Source of the DNA: Candidatus Woesearchaeota archaeon
Lineage (GTDB): Archaea > Nanobdellota > Nanobdellia > Woesearchaeales > JACPBV01
DNA length: 22,872 nucleotides
Direction of reading: 5' to 3'
NCBI GenBank assembly: GCA_019322475.1
Contig: JAHWIN010000030.1
Coordinates: 1 to 22,872 of the forward strand
The notes below the pieces were generated by a model that ran no database searches, was not told where the DNA came from, and worked only from the letters and a program-made list of their open reading frames with translations. Made by a program: the position numbers and the translations under genes. Below are positions 1 through 7,371 of the stretch, in pieces; the first letter of the stretch is position 1; the number at the start of each line of letters is the position of its first letter.

Positions 1-19
1 CCTGCTTCGCAAGCTAAGA

Positions 20-77
20 CGTCCTGGCCATGCCATGAATGCCTGTGGCATTAATGGCATTCATGGCACAGACGCCT
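20..77. other. Strong stem-loop at the window edge
   Basis: A perfect 13-bp inverted repeat is visible: TGCCATGAATGCC (31-43) pairs with GGCATTCATGGCA (56-68) around a 12-nt loop. CGTC (20-23) and GACG (71-74) can extend the stem beyond an internal loop. The surrounding bases are richer in GC than the AT-rich DNA that follows. It could be the end of a structured RNA, a terminator or a repeat whose other part lies outside the window. I recognise no known RNA family here. Confidence 0.4.
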
Positions 78-137
78 AGGGATTTCTACGGGGCCCTATT
101 TTACATAGATTTAAATAATAGTTAATCTTTACGATAT

Positions 138-240
138 TATAGCCAAAATAAAGGCTATAAAAGCCCGTCACGAGAGTACTCAATGGAGCTTACGCTAAAT
201 GCAAGCAATGAGCTTGGGAGTTAGTGTAACGGGCTACAAT
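138..240 (+). ncRNA. Candidate structured RNA upstream of dnaG
   Basis: A hairpin TATAGCC (138-144) / GGCTATA (153-159) is followed at once by a three-way junction. Its closing stem is AGCCCG (162-167) / CGGGCT (230-235). It holds a small hairpin GAG/CTC (172-181) and a longer stem TTACGCTAA (190-198) / TTAGTGTAA (221-229) with one G-U wobble. That stem carries an inner hairpin CAAGC/GCTTG (202-216). The trinucleotide ACA directly follows the closing stem, as in H/ACA guide RNAs, but I cannot confirm a guide pocket or K-turn. A tRNA is unlikely because no T-loop or anticodon arm fits. It may be an independent small RNA or simply palindromic DNA. No gene is visible in 1-487. Confidence 0.3.
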
Positions 241-487
241 CATGTTTATAAGCTTACTAAGGTTAAAAAGAGACGAGTAGGGCGATTTTTAGCTTAATAA
301 TCATTTATTTACGTTATTTCACTTAAAAAAGCAAAGAAATGGCTTAATTTGAGCTAAAATTGTTCTATTTAGATTGTTGTAAGAAGGAAGGAGCCTGATT
401 AAGATTATCATCATCACTTCATATTGTTGGAGATGCTGGTAGTATTTGGCTCTTTCTTAAAATAAAAGCTTATAGGAGAAGATTAAA

Positions 488-1759
488 ATGGGAAAAATAA
501 GTCCAGTTTCATCGAAATATATTGTAAATGCATCTATAGAGATAGAGGGAATAGTAGACAGGCCTGACGTTATCGGGGCGATATTCGGCCAGACAGAGGG
601 GCTGTTAGGGGCTGATCTTGAGCTGAGAGAACTGCAAAGATCAGGAAGAATCGGAAGGATAGAGGTAAATGTAGATACAAGAAGCGGAAAGACAAGCGGC
701 AACATAAACATACCCTCCAGCCTTGATAAGGCCGAAACATCCATAATAGCTGCTGCATTGGAGATAATACAGCGGATAGGCCCCTGCAACGCAAAGATCA
801 AGGTCCAGAACATAGAGGACGTAAGGGTTACCAAGAGGAACTTTGTCATAAGCAGGGCAAAAGAGCTGCTTAAGGCTATGATGGATGGTGTGATACCTGA
901 TTCACAGGAGCTGGCAGATGAGGTAGCTTATTCTGTCAGGGTCATGGAGGTCCAGGAATACGGCAAGGACAGGCTTCCTGCAGGGCCGGCTGTGGATGAA
1001 AGCGACGAAGTGATAGTAGTTGAGGGAAGGGCAGACGTATTGAACCTCCTGAAGCACGGCTTTAAGAACGCTATAGCTATGAACGGGACATCAACACCTG
1101 AGACTATAGTTGAAATCAGCAAGAAGAAGGTAGTTACGGCTTTTGTTGACGGCGACAGGGGAGGAAGGCTTATAATAAAGGACCTTATAAAAAATACGGA
1201 GATAGACTTTGTCTCTATGGCTCCTGACGGCAAGGAGGTAGAGGAGATAACAAAGAAAGAGATCCATAAGGCCTTAAGAGGCAGGGTTTCGGTTGAACAG
1301 CTCAAGCTGGAGATAGGGAAGGATATAGATAAGATAGAGAAACCTCAGATGTATGAGGCAAGGAGGCCACAGCACGGGGGCTATAGGCAGCAGCAAAGGC
1401 AGTTTACACCAAGAAGCCAGCAGCCACCCCCACCAAGGGCCGCGCCTGCGTCAAAAAAAGATGCTACAGGTGAGGAGAAGAAGGTCTTTAAGGAGATGCT
1501 TGAGAATCTTGTAGGGACAAGAGGAGCCCATATACTCGATGATAAGCTAAATATCCTTGGAAAGGTCCCTATATCTGAGCTGCAGACAACGATAAAAAGC
1601 TTATCTTCAGGCGTATATGCCATAGTGTTTGACGGCATAATAGAAAGAGAGCTTGTAAAGACTGCAGAGAGAGCAAAGATATCGTTCCTTGTCGGGATGG
1701 ACTCAAAGGTCAGGCCAAACGAGACAAGCATAAAGATGCTCCTTGTAGGAGACCTGTAG
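488..1759 (+). CDS. dnaG: Archaeal DnaG-type primase (Toprim protein)
   Basis: Full-length archaeal DnaG homologue of 423 aa. The central Toprim domain carries the catalytic E-G-R (179-181, in VIVVEGRADV) and the metal-binding D-G-D-R-G-G (221-226). A conserved N-terminal domain lies before it. A Gln/Pro-rich low-complexity linker (about 293-321) separates Toprim from a C-terminal domain. In archaea this protein associates with the exosome and binds RNA, and primer synthesis has also been shown for some members; which role applies here cannot be read from sequence. GGAG (475-478) lies nine bases before the ATG. The gene is monocistronic and converges on the thioredoxin-like gene downstream. 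Confidence 0.95.
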   Translation: MGKISPVSSKYIVNASIEIEGIVDRPDVIGAIFGQTEGLLGADLELRELQRSGRIGRIEVNVDTRSGKTSGNINIPSSLDKAETSIIAAALEIIQRIGPCNAKIKVQNIEDVRVTKRNFVISRAKELLKAMMDGVIPDSQELADEVAYSVRVMEVQEYGKDRLPAGPAVDESDEVIVVEGRADVLNLLKHGFKNAIAMNGTSTPETIVEISKKKVVTAFVDGDRGGRLIIKDLIKNTEIDFVSMAPDGKEVEEITKKEIHKALRGRVSVEQLKLEIGKDIDKIEKPQMYEARRPQHGGYRQQQRQFTPRSQQPPPPRAAPASKKDATGEEKKVFKEMLENLVGTRGAHILDDKLNILGKVPISELQTTIKSLSSGVYAIVFDGIIERELVKTAERAKISFLVGMDSKVRPNETSIKMLLVGDL

Positions 1760-1840
1760 ATTTCTTATCTATTTTTTATTCTTCTTTTTTTGTTGGTCGC
1801 CAAAAATTGAGCATAACATAGCATAGGGGTCCCTCCCCAA
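1756..1840. terminator. T-rich intergenic terminator region between convergent genes
   Basis: Just after the dnaG stop there is a short hairpin TAGAT/ATCTA followed by runs of T (1771-1791), which suits archaeal termination on the plus strand. A palindrome TTGG-TCG-CCAA follows (1793-1803). GGGG (1826-1829) / CCCC (1835-1838) forms a small hairpin just beyond the minus-strand gene stop. Confidence 0.45.
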
Positions 1841-3151
1841 TCACACCTTAGGCAGATCCTGGCTGCATTGCGAAAGGCTGTTTACGGTACATATCTTCTG
1901 TTTTATTATGTTTGCGGGTATCACACCCCTGAACTTAAACTGGTTATTAAGAAGGAAGGTAGGGTATGTGTTGATAGCAAGCTCCTTTTCCAGGAATTCC
2001 TTCTGCCTTCCCGATACCAGGTTCTTGGTGAAGTCTATCTTTCCCCCGAAAAGGTCAAGAACCCTTTTTAATGAGGCTTCAAGCTTCTCGCCGTCTCCAG
2101 GAAGGGTGTATAATTCCAGCTTGTTTTTTATAGGCTGCCTCCTGAAGTAATAGACAGCCCCTGATGCCGTATTTGTTATCACATAACTATCTTCCTTTTT
2201 TACCAAGGCTGAACTGAAATCCTCAAAATTAGCAGCATTTACCACGTTTGAATCAAAGACATATGCAGGCAGGGCCTCTATGCCTAAAGCATCTACCAGT
2301 TCCCTGGAGCCTTCTGCACCGTAATCCATAGTTTCTATCCTGACATTGGGGAATATCTCTTTTATTATGGTTTCCATAGTGGATGTTTCACAAAATTTGC
2401 AGTTCCTGTCGCTTATTATCTTCAGGCTTGTCTCTGCATCTTCCTTAAATTCGCATCTTGCTTCCTTTGTTCCCGGGTTCAAACATCCAGATATCATCCC
2501 CGGCCTGCTGCAGTCAGCATCTGCAGAACACTCAGGCTTAAACTCTGCTCCCTTTTGGGATGCCTCTTCCCCTATCGAGGACTGAGGTTCTACCAATTGG
2601 CTGTCTTCTGACCTGCTGCATTTCCTCATAGAAGAGAAAAAGAACATCACTATAAGGATTATAAATAGCGTATAGATGCATTTTTTAAGGATTCCTGATC
2701 CTTTTTTTTCAGGGAATTGAGAGGTTTCTTCTACAGGCTTTTCCTGATCGCTTTTATCTTCTTTTGGCTCTTCTGCTGGCTGATCCGGACCTTCTTTTGG
2801 CTCTTCCTCAGAGGAGTGAGCTTCAGTTCCATCCTTATCTTCCGGCTGCTGAGCTTCTATATCCCCTTTGTCCTGCTCTTCCTGCTGTTTTTCCCCTATA
2901 GAATCTTCATGGCTTTCCTTAAGCTCTCTTGCTTCTTCTTTCTGCTCCTGAGAATCTTCCTTTTCTTCTTCCTGACCCTCTATCTCTTTTATCTTGGCCT
3001 CTATCCTATCCCTCCCTTTCTCATACTCTTCTTCAGAGATTACGCCTGAGTCCAGGCTTTCTTTCAGGAACCCAAGCTCCTGTTCCAGCCTTTCTTTTTG
3101 TTCATCATCCATTTTATCCACAGCATCAAATTTTTTCAATAACCCTTTCAA
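1841..3151 (-). CDS. Membrane-anchored double thioredoxin-like protein with SHOCT-like N-terminus
   Basis: Unnamed protein of 436 aa. Residues about 25-52 resemble a SHOCT oligomerisation motif (L..S-G-V-I-S-E-E-E-Y). A long Glu/Gln/Lys-rich disordered stretch (55-150) follows, then one membrane segment (157-174). After it come a Cys-containing linker and a thioredoxin-fold domain with C-K-F-C (251-254) and a likely cis-Pro (A-L-P-A-Y, about 293-297). A second thioredoxin-like domain (about 345-425) keeps T-Y-P-T-F but has no CxxC at the expected place. The predicted start is TTG at 3151, because GGAGG (3164-3168) precedes it and no ribosome site precedes the in-frame ATG at 3112. It overlaps the upstream gene by 26 bp, so the two are probably co-translated. 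Likely role: extracytoplasmic thiol/disulfide handling (inferred). Confidence 0.75.
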   Translation of the reverse strand: MKGLLKKFDAVDKMDDEQKERLEQELGFLKESLDSGVISEEEYEKGRDRIEAKIKEIEGQEEEKEDSQEQKEEARELKESHEDSIGEKQQEEQDKGDIEAQQPEDKDGTEAHSSEEEPKEGPDQPAEEPKEDKSDQEKPVEETSQFPEKKGSGILKKCIYTLFIILIVMFFFSSMRKCSRSEDSQLVEPQSSIGEEASQKGAEFKPECSADADCSRPGMISGCLNPGTKEARCEFKEDAETSLKIISDRNCKFCETSTMETIIKEIFPNVRIETMDYGAEGSRELVDALGIEALPAYVFDSNVVNAANFEDFSSALVKKEDSYVITNTASGAVYYFRRQPIKNKLELYTLPGDGEKLEASLKRVLDLFGGKIDFTKNLVSGRQKEFLEKELAINTYPTFLLNNQFKFRGVIPANIIKQKICTVNSLSQCSQDLPKV

Positions 3152-4370
3152 ATTCTGCTTTTTCCTCCTTTAGTGAAGAATATGGATTGCCTACCCTTAC
3201 ATACCTGCATCCAAAGACGTATGTTGGAACCGTATTTTTAGGGTTGTATCTCTGGAATAACTCTACCTCTGATCTAGGGATCCCTTCCTCGTTAACAGGT
3301 GTAAGGAGGTTATCCCCTGTATCCAGCTGCCAGTGATATGCAACTACCCTATCTTGGTTTTCCTCTGCTAATGACCTGAAGGTCTGGCTTATCCATTCAG
3401 AGTTTTTATTCTTGCTGGTAGAGAACATCCTTATGATTGCCTTGCCGCCTTCCCTGCATATTGGGTTTCCTGTTTTCGTGAATGTTTCTATCTCTTTTGG
3501 GGCTTTGGCCCCTTCGATAGAGATATCTGCAGCTGCCCTTAACTGGCTGATATAAAGGTTGATAGAACTTTCAGATAATTCCCCAAGAAGTATCTGCCTT
3601 ATCTGCTCTTCTGCTTCTTCATATGATGTTCCGCTTTTGTTGAAATAATCAAGGTTATTCTGGTAGTACTGCCTTATCTTTGAATCTGAGACCTCTATGT
3701 GAGATACTACAGTCTGATTCAAGAGCCTGCTTATCATCAACTGCTCATTTATCTGCACCTTAAGCTCTTCCATGCTGATCCCCTGCTGCTTTAAAAGCTC
3801 TTCGAACGCTTCGTCTGTAGGGGCCTGCATCTTAAGAAAATCCAGCTCTTCTTTAATGTCCCCTTCGCTAACAACGACAGCCTGGCTTTCAGCTTCCTGA
3901 AGCAAAAGCTTAGTATTTATCAGCTGGTCAAGAAATTCCTCTTCAGGTATAAAGAGCTTATACTGCTCAGGCAACTGACCATATTTCTGCTCCAGTTCCT
4001 GCCCTGTTATAACCTCCCCATTGACCGTTGCTACAGCCTTTCCCGGCTTTAGCGTCTTAAATGCGAGGTTTAGAATAAGCGCCAAAATAGCAACCAAGAC
4101 TATAACTGTAAAAATCTTTTTTAGCGTATTTTTTTTAGAAGAAGCCTCTTCTTTTTTAGTCTTTTCTTCAGGAGAGTTCTTTTCGGTGCTCTCCCTGCTT
4201 TTGCTATCTTTCTTTTCCCCTTCTTTTTTAGTCTTTTCTTCAGGAGAGTTCTTTTCGGTGCTCTCCCTGCTTTTGCTATCTTTCTTTTCCCCTTCTTTTT
4301 TCTTCTTCTCTTCAGGAATGTTTTTTTCTGGACCCTGCTTAGGCTTAGCCTCTTCTTTTTTTTCTGGCAT
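3126..4370 (-). CDS. Membrane-anchored SurA-N-like protein with thioredoxin-like C-terminus
   Basis: Unnamed protein of 414 aa. Residues 1-80 are a Lys/Glu-rich cytoplasmic tail that contains a 24-residue tandem repeat. One membrane segment (84-105) follows. Residues about 111-290 resemble the N-terminal chaperone domain of SurA/PrsA-type peptidyl-prolyl isomerases (A-V-A-T-V-N-G-E-V-I, then helices with L-I-N-T-K-L-L-L-Q-E-A), but no isomerase (rotamase) domain follows. The C-terminal part (about 305-412) looks like a thioredoxin fold with cis-Pro (T-V-P-T-Y-V-F) whose CxxC site is replaced by S-T-S-K-N. First gene of a two-gene operon with the overlapping thioredoxin-like gene. Together they suggest folding or redox control of exported proteins (inferred). 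Divergent from the DUF362 gene. Confidence 0.75.
   Translation of the reverse strand: MPEKKEEAKPKQGPEKNIPEEKKKKEGEKKDSKSRESTEKNSPEEKTKKEGEKKDSKSRESTEKNSPEEKTKKEEASSKKNTLKKIFTVIVLVAILALILNLAFKTLKPGKAVATVNGEVITGQELEQKYGQLPEQYKLFIPEEEFLDQLINTKLLLQEAESQAVVVSEGDIKEELDFLKMQAPTDEAFEELLKQQGISMEELKVQINEQLMISRLLNQTVVSHIEVSDSKIRQYYQNNLDYFNKSGTSYEEAEEQIRQILLGELSESSINLYISQLRAAADISIEGAKAPKEIETFTKTGNPICREGGKAIIRMFSTSKNKNSEWISQTFRSLAEENQDRVVAYHWQLDTGDNLLTPVNEEGIPRSEVELFQRYNPKNTVPTYVFGCRYVRVGNPYSSLKEEKAEFERVIEKI
4149..4292 (-). repeat. Two 72-bp tandem direct repeats inside a coding region
   Basis: Two near-identical 72-bp copies (4149-4220 and 4221-4292) encode a 24-residue unit beginning K-E-G-E-K-K-D-S-K-S. 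A degenerate partial copy continues towards 4320. The unit keeps the reading frame and only lengthens the charged tail before the membrane segment. It probably arose by slippage or unequal recombination. Confidence 0.85.
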
Positions 4371-4496
4371 TTTATCGAATCACCTTTTAGACCTGTTGAT
4401 ACAACTAAGTAACCTATCCAGAACCTCTTTTGGAGTGTAAAATAGCAGATATTATTTAAAGCTTTTGATTTTTATTTTAAGAGGGCTCCAAACAAA

Positions 4497-4509
4497 AATA
4501 TTATAAAAA
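4497..4509 (+). promoter_or_regulatory. TATA box of the DUF362 gene
   Basis: AATATTATAAAAA is centred about 27 bases before the ATG at 4530. This fits a nearly leaderless archaeal transcript. Confidence 0.5.
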
Positions 4510-4529
4510 AACAAGAAGCAACAGGTCCT

Positions 4530-5663
4530 ATGGCTAAGGTATCTGTCCTTAAATGCGAATCTTATGATGTTGGGCCTGTAACTGAGGTCATAAGGAGGTC
4601 CCTAAAGAACATAGGATTTGAGGTTCCCGACAACAAGAAGATCCTGTTAAAGCCTAATGTTCTGGGGCAGAGGAAGAAAGAGATGGCGATAACTACCCAT
4701 CCTGCTATCATAGATGCATTATGCCGCATACTAAAGGAAAAAAGGAATGAGGTATGGGTGGGGGATTCAGGGGGTGTATCATCTTATGGGGGGACTAAAA
4801 AGGCCTTTGAGATATGCGGCATAGAGGCTGCTGCAAAAAAGAACGGTGCAAGGCTCATATCATTTGAGGGCTCTGAGAAAAAGGAGATCATAGATGATAA
4901 TGGAAAGGTAATCAAGAGATTTTTTCTGGCAAAGGAGCCTTTTGATGCAGACCTGATAATAAATGTCCCTAAGCTAAAGACGCACATGCTCACTAAGTTT
5001 ACAGGGGCTGTAAAGAACATGTTCGGGTGTGTTCCGGGAGGAGGGAAATCAAAGAAGCATGCGCTTGCCCCAAACGAGGATATGTTCTGCGAACTTTTGC
5101 TTGATGTCTACCAGAATGTAAGGCCGCACCTGAACATAATGGACGGCATAGTGGGGCTTGAGGGTGACGGGCCCGGATCTGCAGGAACCCCTAAGAAAGC
5201 AGGCCTTATCCTTGCTTCTGAGGATGCTGTTGCACTTGATATCATAGCTTCAGGGATAATAGGCTATGATCCTATGGAGATCAAGACCACAAGGCATGCT
5301 ATAGAAAGGGGGCTTTTCACTAAAGCGGGGGATGTTGAGGTTATAGGAGAGAAAGGAGTAAGTGTAGGATTCAGGAAGCCAAAGGTAAAGCAGGGAATGG
5401 CAAGCAGGCTTCCTAAACCGCTGGTAAAGCTTGCATTTAACCTTGCATCTATAAAGCCTTATATTAACAAGGAGATGTGCAAAAGGTGCAGGATATGCGC
5501 AGAGGTATGCCCTGTAAATGCAATAACGATAGATAAATACCCTAAGTTTAACAGGAAAAGATGCATATTATGCTACTGCTGCCATGAGAACTGCCCTTAT
5601 AACGCTATTGGGCTAAGGCCGAATTTCCTGGTAAAGATCTACAGGAAGCTAGGGAATCGGTAA
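4530..5663 (+). CDS. DUF362 protein with two [4Fe-4S] ferredoxin motifs
   Basis: A 377-aa protein. Residues 1-290 match the DUF362 family (L-L-K-P-N-V near 39-44, G-D-S-G-G at 78-82, a K-L-K-T-H motif at 148-152, G-A-V-K-N-M-F-G at 159-166). The C-terminus has two complete iron-sulfur motifs, C317-x2-C-x2-C-x3-C-P and C345-x2-C-x2-C-x3-C-P, so it probably carries two [4Fe-4S] clusters. The molecular function of DUF362 is not established, and electron transfer is inferred from the clusters. No membrane segment or signal peptide is visible, so it is probably cytoplasmic. The phosphoglycerate kinase gene follows in the same direction after 81 bp, but has its own TATA-like element. Confidence 0.85.
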   Translation: MAKVSVLKCESYDVGPVTEVIRRSLKNIGFEVPDNKKILLKPNVLGQRKKEMAITTHPAIIDALCRILKEKRNEVWVGDSGGVSSYGGTKKAFEICGIEAAAKKNGARLISFEGSEKKEIIDDNGKVIKRFFLAKEPFDADLIINVPKLKTHMLTKFTGAVKNMFGCVPGGGKSKKHALAPNEDMFCELLLDVYQNVRPHLNIMDGIVGLEGDGPGSAGTPKKAGLILASEDAVALDIIASGIIGYDPMEIKTTRHAIERGLFTKAGDVEVIGEKGVSVGFRKPKVKQGMASRLPKPLVKLAFNLASIKPYINKEMCKRCRICAEVCPVNAITIDKYPKFNRKRCILCYCCHENCPYNAIGLRPNFLVKIYRKLGNR

Positions 5664-5702
5664 GAAAGAGGCAGGGTTGTTTTGTGGAGAGATACAATAA
5701 AA

Positions 5703-5740
5703 TTTAAATAATAAATGCTTAATCTTTTTTTGGGGTGATG
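5703..5740 (+). promoter_or_regulatory. Promoter and ribosome-binding site of pgk
   Basis: TTTAAATA (5703-5710) lies about 38 bases before the start codon. GGGGTGATG (5732-5740) is a strong Shine-Dalgarno sequence ending four bases before the ATG at 5745. The expected transcript start falls near the Shine-Dalgarno, which implies a very short leader. Confidence 0.5.
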
Positions 5741-5744
5741 AAAA

Positions 5745-7322
5745 ATGATAGGATACAGAAAAACCGTCAAGGATATTGATGTCAAAGGGAAATATGTCTT
5801 CTTAAGGGCCAGCCTGGATGTTCCGTTGGATCCTGCAAAGGATCTGCTTGACCCTGAAAGGGTTACGGATGACACGAGGATAAAGGACATAATGCCTACA
5901 TTATACTACCTGATAGATGAAGGCGCCAAGATAATCCTTGCTGCAGGATGGTGCGGCAGGCCTAAAGGAGAAGACGCTGACTTCAGCATGGCTCCTGTCG
6001 CCAAAAGGATAGAGCAGCTTTTGGAAAATGTCGGAAAGATGAAGCATGAGGTGCTTATCGCTCCGAACTGCTATATAGACAAGAAGCCAAGAAGCGCGTA
6101 TAAGAACCAGGAAGAGGTAAAAGGGATAATAAACGGCTTAAAGGAAGGGCAGGTAGCTGTCATGGAAAACGTAAGGTATGACCCTGAGGCCAATGCCAAT
6201 GACGAGGGTTTTGCTGAGTTCATGGCCTCTTTGGCAGGCAGCAATGCTGTGTATGTCAATGAGGCAGAAGCGCAGAACCACAGGCCGGAAGCTACTGTCA
6301 TAAGCGTGCCTTTGATGATAGCTAAGAACGGCGGTGAAGCGGTATATGGGCTTAAGTATGCTGATGTCCTTGACAAGATAGGGGGCTTAAAGGACAAGCT
6401 TAAATATGATAACAGGGGTTCTTTTGTCCTTGGGCTTTGCGGAAAAAAGATAGAGTCTGACCCAGGGATAACATCAAAGATAACTGTAGCCAGAGACCTG
6501 ATAGACCAGATGCGCAAGGGAGATGCAATCGTTATGGGGGGGGCAGTGACATATACCTTCCTCCTGGCCCAGCATTACAAGGAGAAGATAGAGTCAAATA
6601 CAAAAAAGGTCAATGAGATCGTAAAAAGACATGATGAAATGATCTCTTCAGAGACAAAGGATGTAAAAGACAAGAAAGAGGCCGCAGCCATAACTGCAGA
6701 CATCCAGAAGAAGAAAAGTGAAGAGCTTAAGGGCTTACTTGAGGTTACAGATGAGGACATAAAAAGGCTTATAGGGGATTCCTATATAAGGTGGGGGCAG
6801 GAAGGGGAGCAGATCGTCTTTGCATACAGCGTTATAGCCAAAGCAGAGCCAAAGGGTGTTGAGGTCATTACTGCTCTTGACCATACTATCACAGATAAGC
6901 TCCCTGACAAGAAAGGAAGCCTTCCGGAGGATGCAGAAATAAAGGCTTATGAAAATCCAACAGGGATTCCAGAAGGGTTTCTGGGGGTAGGGGAAGGGCC
7001 AAAGACACTTGAAAAGATAGCTGAGGCCATAAAGAACTGCGGGATATACCTTCAGTCCGGGCCTTTTTCCATAGAGGATGAAAGGGTGGAAGAGATGTCA
7101 AAGACAGACAAGATGACGTTTGACGCTGCAAGGGAATGCAGGGAGAAAGGGGGGGTAACCATCGCTGCAGGAGGGGATACTGTAGCTAGGGTCAACACAA
7201 GAAAAGCCCAGGATTCATTTTCAACCATAACCAGCGCAGGAGGGGCAACACTTGAGCTGATAAACGGAAAGTCAAAGGGAAGAGATGCTGTTGAAGAGGC
7301 TCAGAGGGTTAAAGGGAGCTGA
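5745..7322 (+). CDS. pgk: Divergent phosphoglycerate kinase with a large insertion
   Basis: Homologue of phosphoglycerate kinase, which interconverts 1,3-bisphosphoglycerate and 3-phosphoglycerate with ATP formation in glycolysis. It has 525 aa where about 400 is usual. Family landmarks: V-F-L-R-A-S-L-D-V-P (18-27), D-D-T-R-I (42-46), G-R-P-K-G (71-75), E-N-V-R-Y (141-145), N-H-R (178-180), G-G-A-V-T-Y-T-F-L (265-273), G-P-K-T (418-421), A-A-G-G-D-T (474-479) and S-A-G-G-A-T-L-E-L (497-505). An extra Lys/Glu-rich, probably helical segment occupies about 278-370. Several usual substrate residues differ: the D-x-N of R-x-D-x-N-x-P reads S-x-D, and the His before G-R-P is Trp69. The ATP side is better kept. 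Its activity is therefore uncertain although the family is clear. Confidence 0.85.
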   Translation: MIGYRKTVKDIDVKGKYVFLRASLDVPLDPAKDLLDPERVTDDTRIKDIMPTLYYLIDEGAKIILAAGWCGRPKGEDADFSMAPVAKRIEQLLENVGKMKHEVLIAPNCYIDKKPRSAYKNQEEVKGIINGLKEGQVAVMENVRYDPEANANDEGFAEFMASLAGSNAVYVNEAEAQNHRPEATVISVPLMIAKNGGEAVYGLKYADVLDKIGGLKDKLKYDNRGSFVLGLCGKKIESDPGITSKITVARDLIDQMRKGDAIVMGGAVTYTFLLAQHYKEKIESNTKKVNEIVKRHDEMISSETKDVKDKKEAAAITADIQKKKSEELKGLLEVTDEDIKRLIGDSYIRWGQEGEQIVFAYSVIAKAEPKGVEVITALDHTITDKLPDKKGSLPEDAEIKAYENPTGIPEGFLGVGEGPKTLEKIAEAIKNCGIYLQSGPFSIEDERVEEMSKTDKMTFDAARECREKGGVTIAAGGDTVARVNTRKAQDSFSTITSAGGATLELINGKSKGRDAVEEAQRVKGS

Positions 7323-7346
7323 AGGAACATAAGACAGGATGTTCCT
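7323..7346. terminator. Hairpin between convergent pgk and coiled-coil gene
   Basis: AGGAACAT (7323-7330) pairs perfectly with ATGTTCCT (7339-7346) around an 8-nt loop. It begins at the pgk stop codon and could serve both converging transcripts. Confidence 0.5.
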
Positions 7347-7371
7347 AAAAATCCAGCAAAAATAAGGTAAT

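Noticed and set aside
162..238. Seven-bp end stem with tRNA-like length
   Set aside because: No TTCRANY T-loop and no five-bp anticodon stem with a seven-base loop can be placed, so it is listed only as an unclassified structured RNA.
403..415. C-box-like GTGATGA on the minus strand before dnaG
   Set aside because: No D box (CUGA) in the proper orientation and no C'/D' pair were found, so a C/D guide RNA is not supported.
2464..2480. GGTTCAAAC, like a tRNA T-loop, on the plus strand
   Set aside because: It lies inside the minus-strand thioredoxin-like gene, and no acceptor, D or anticodon stems surround it.
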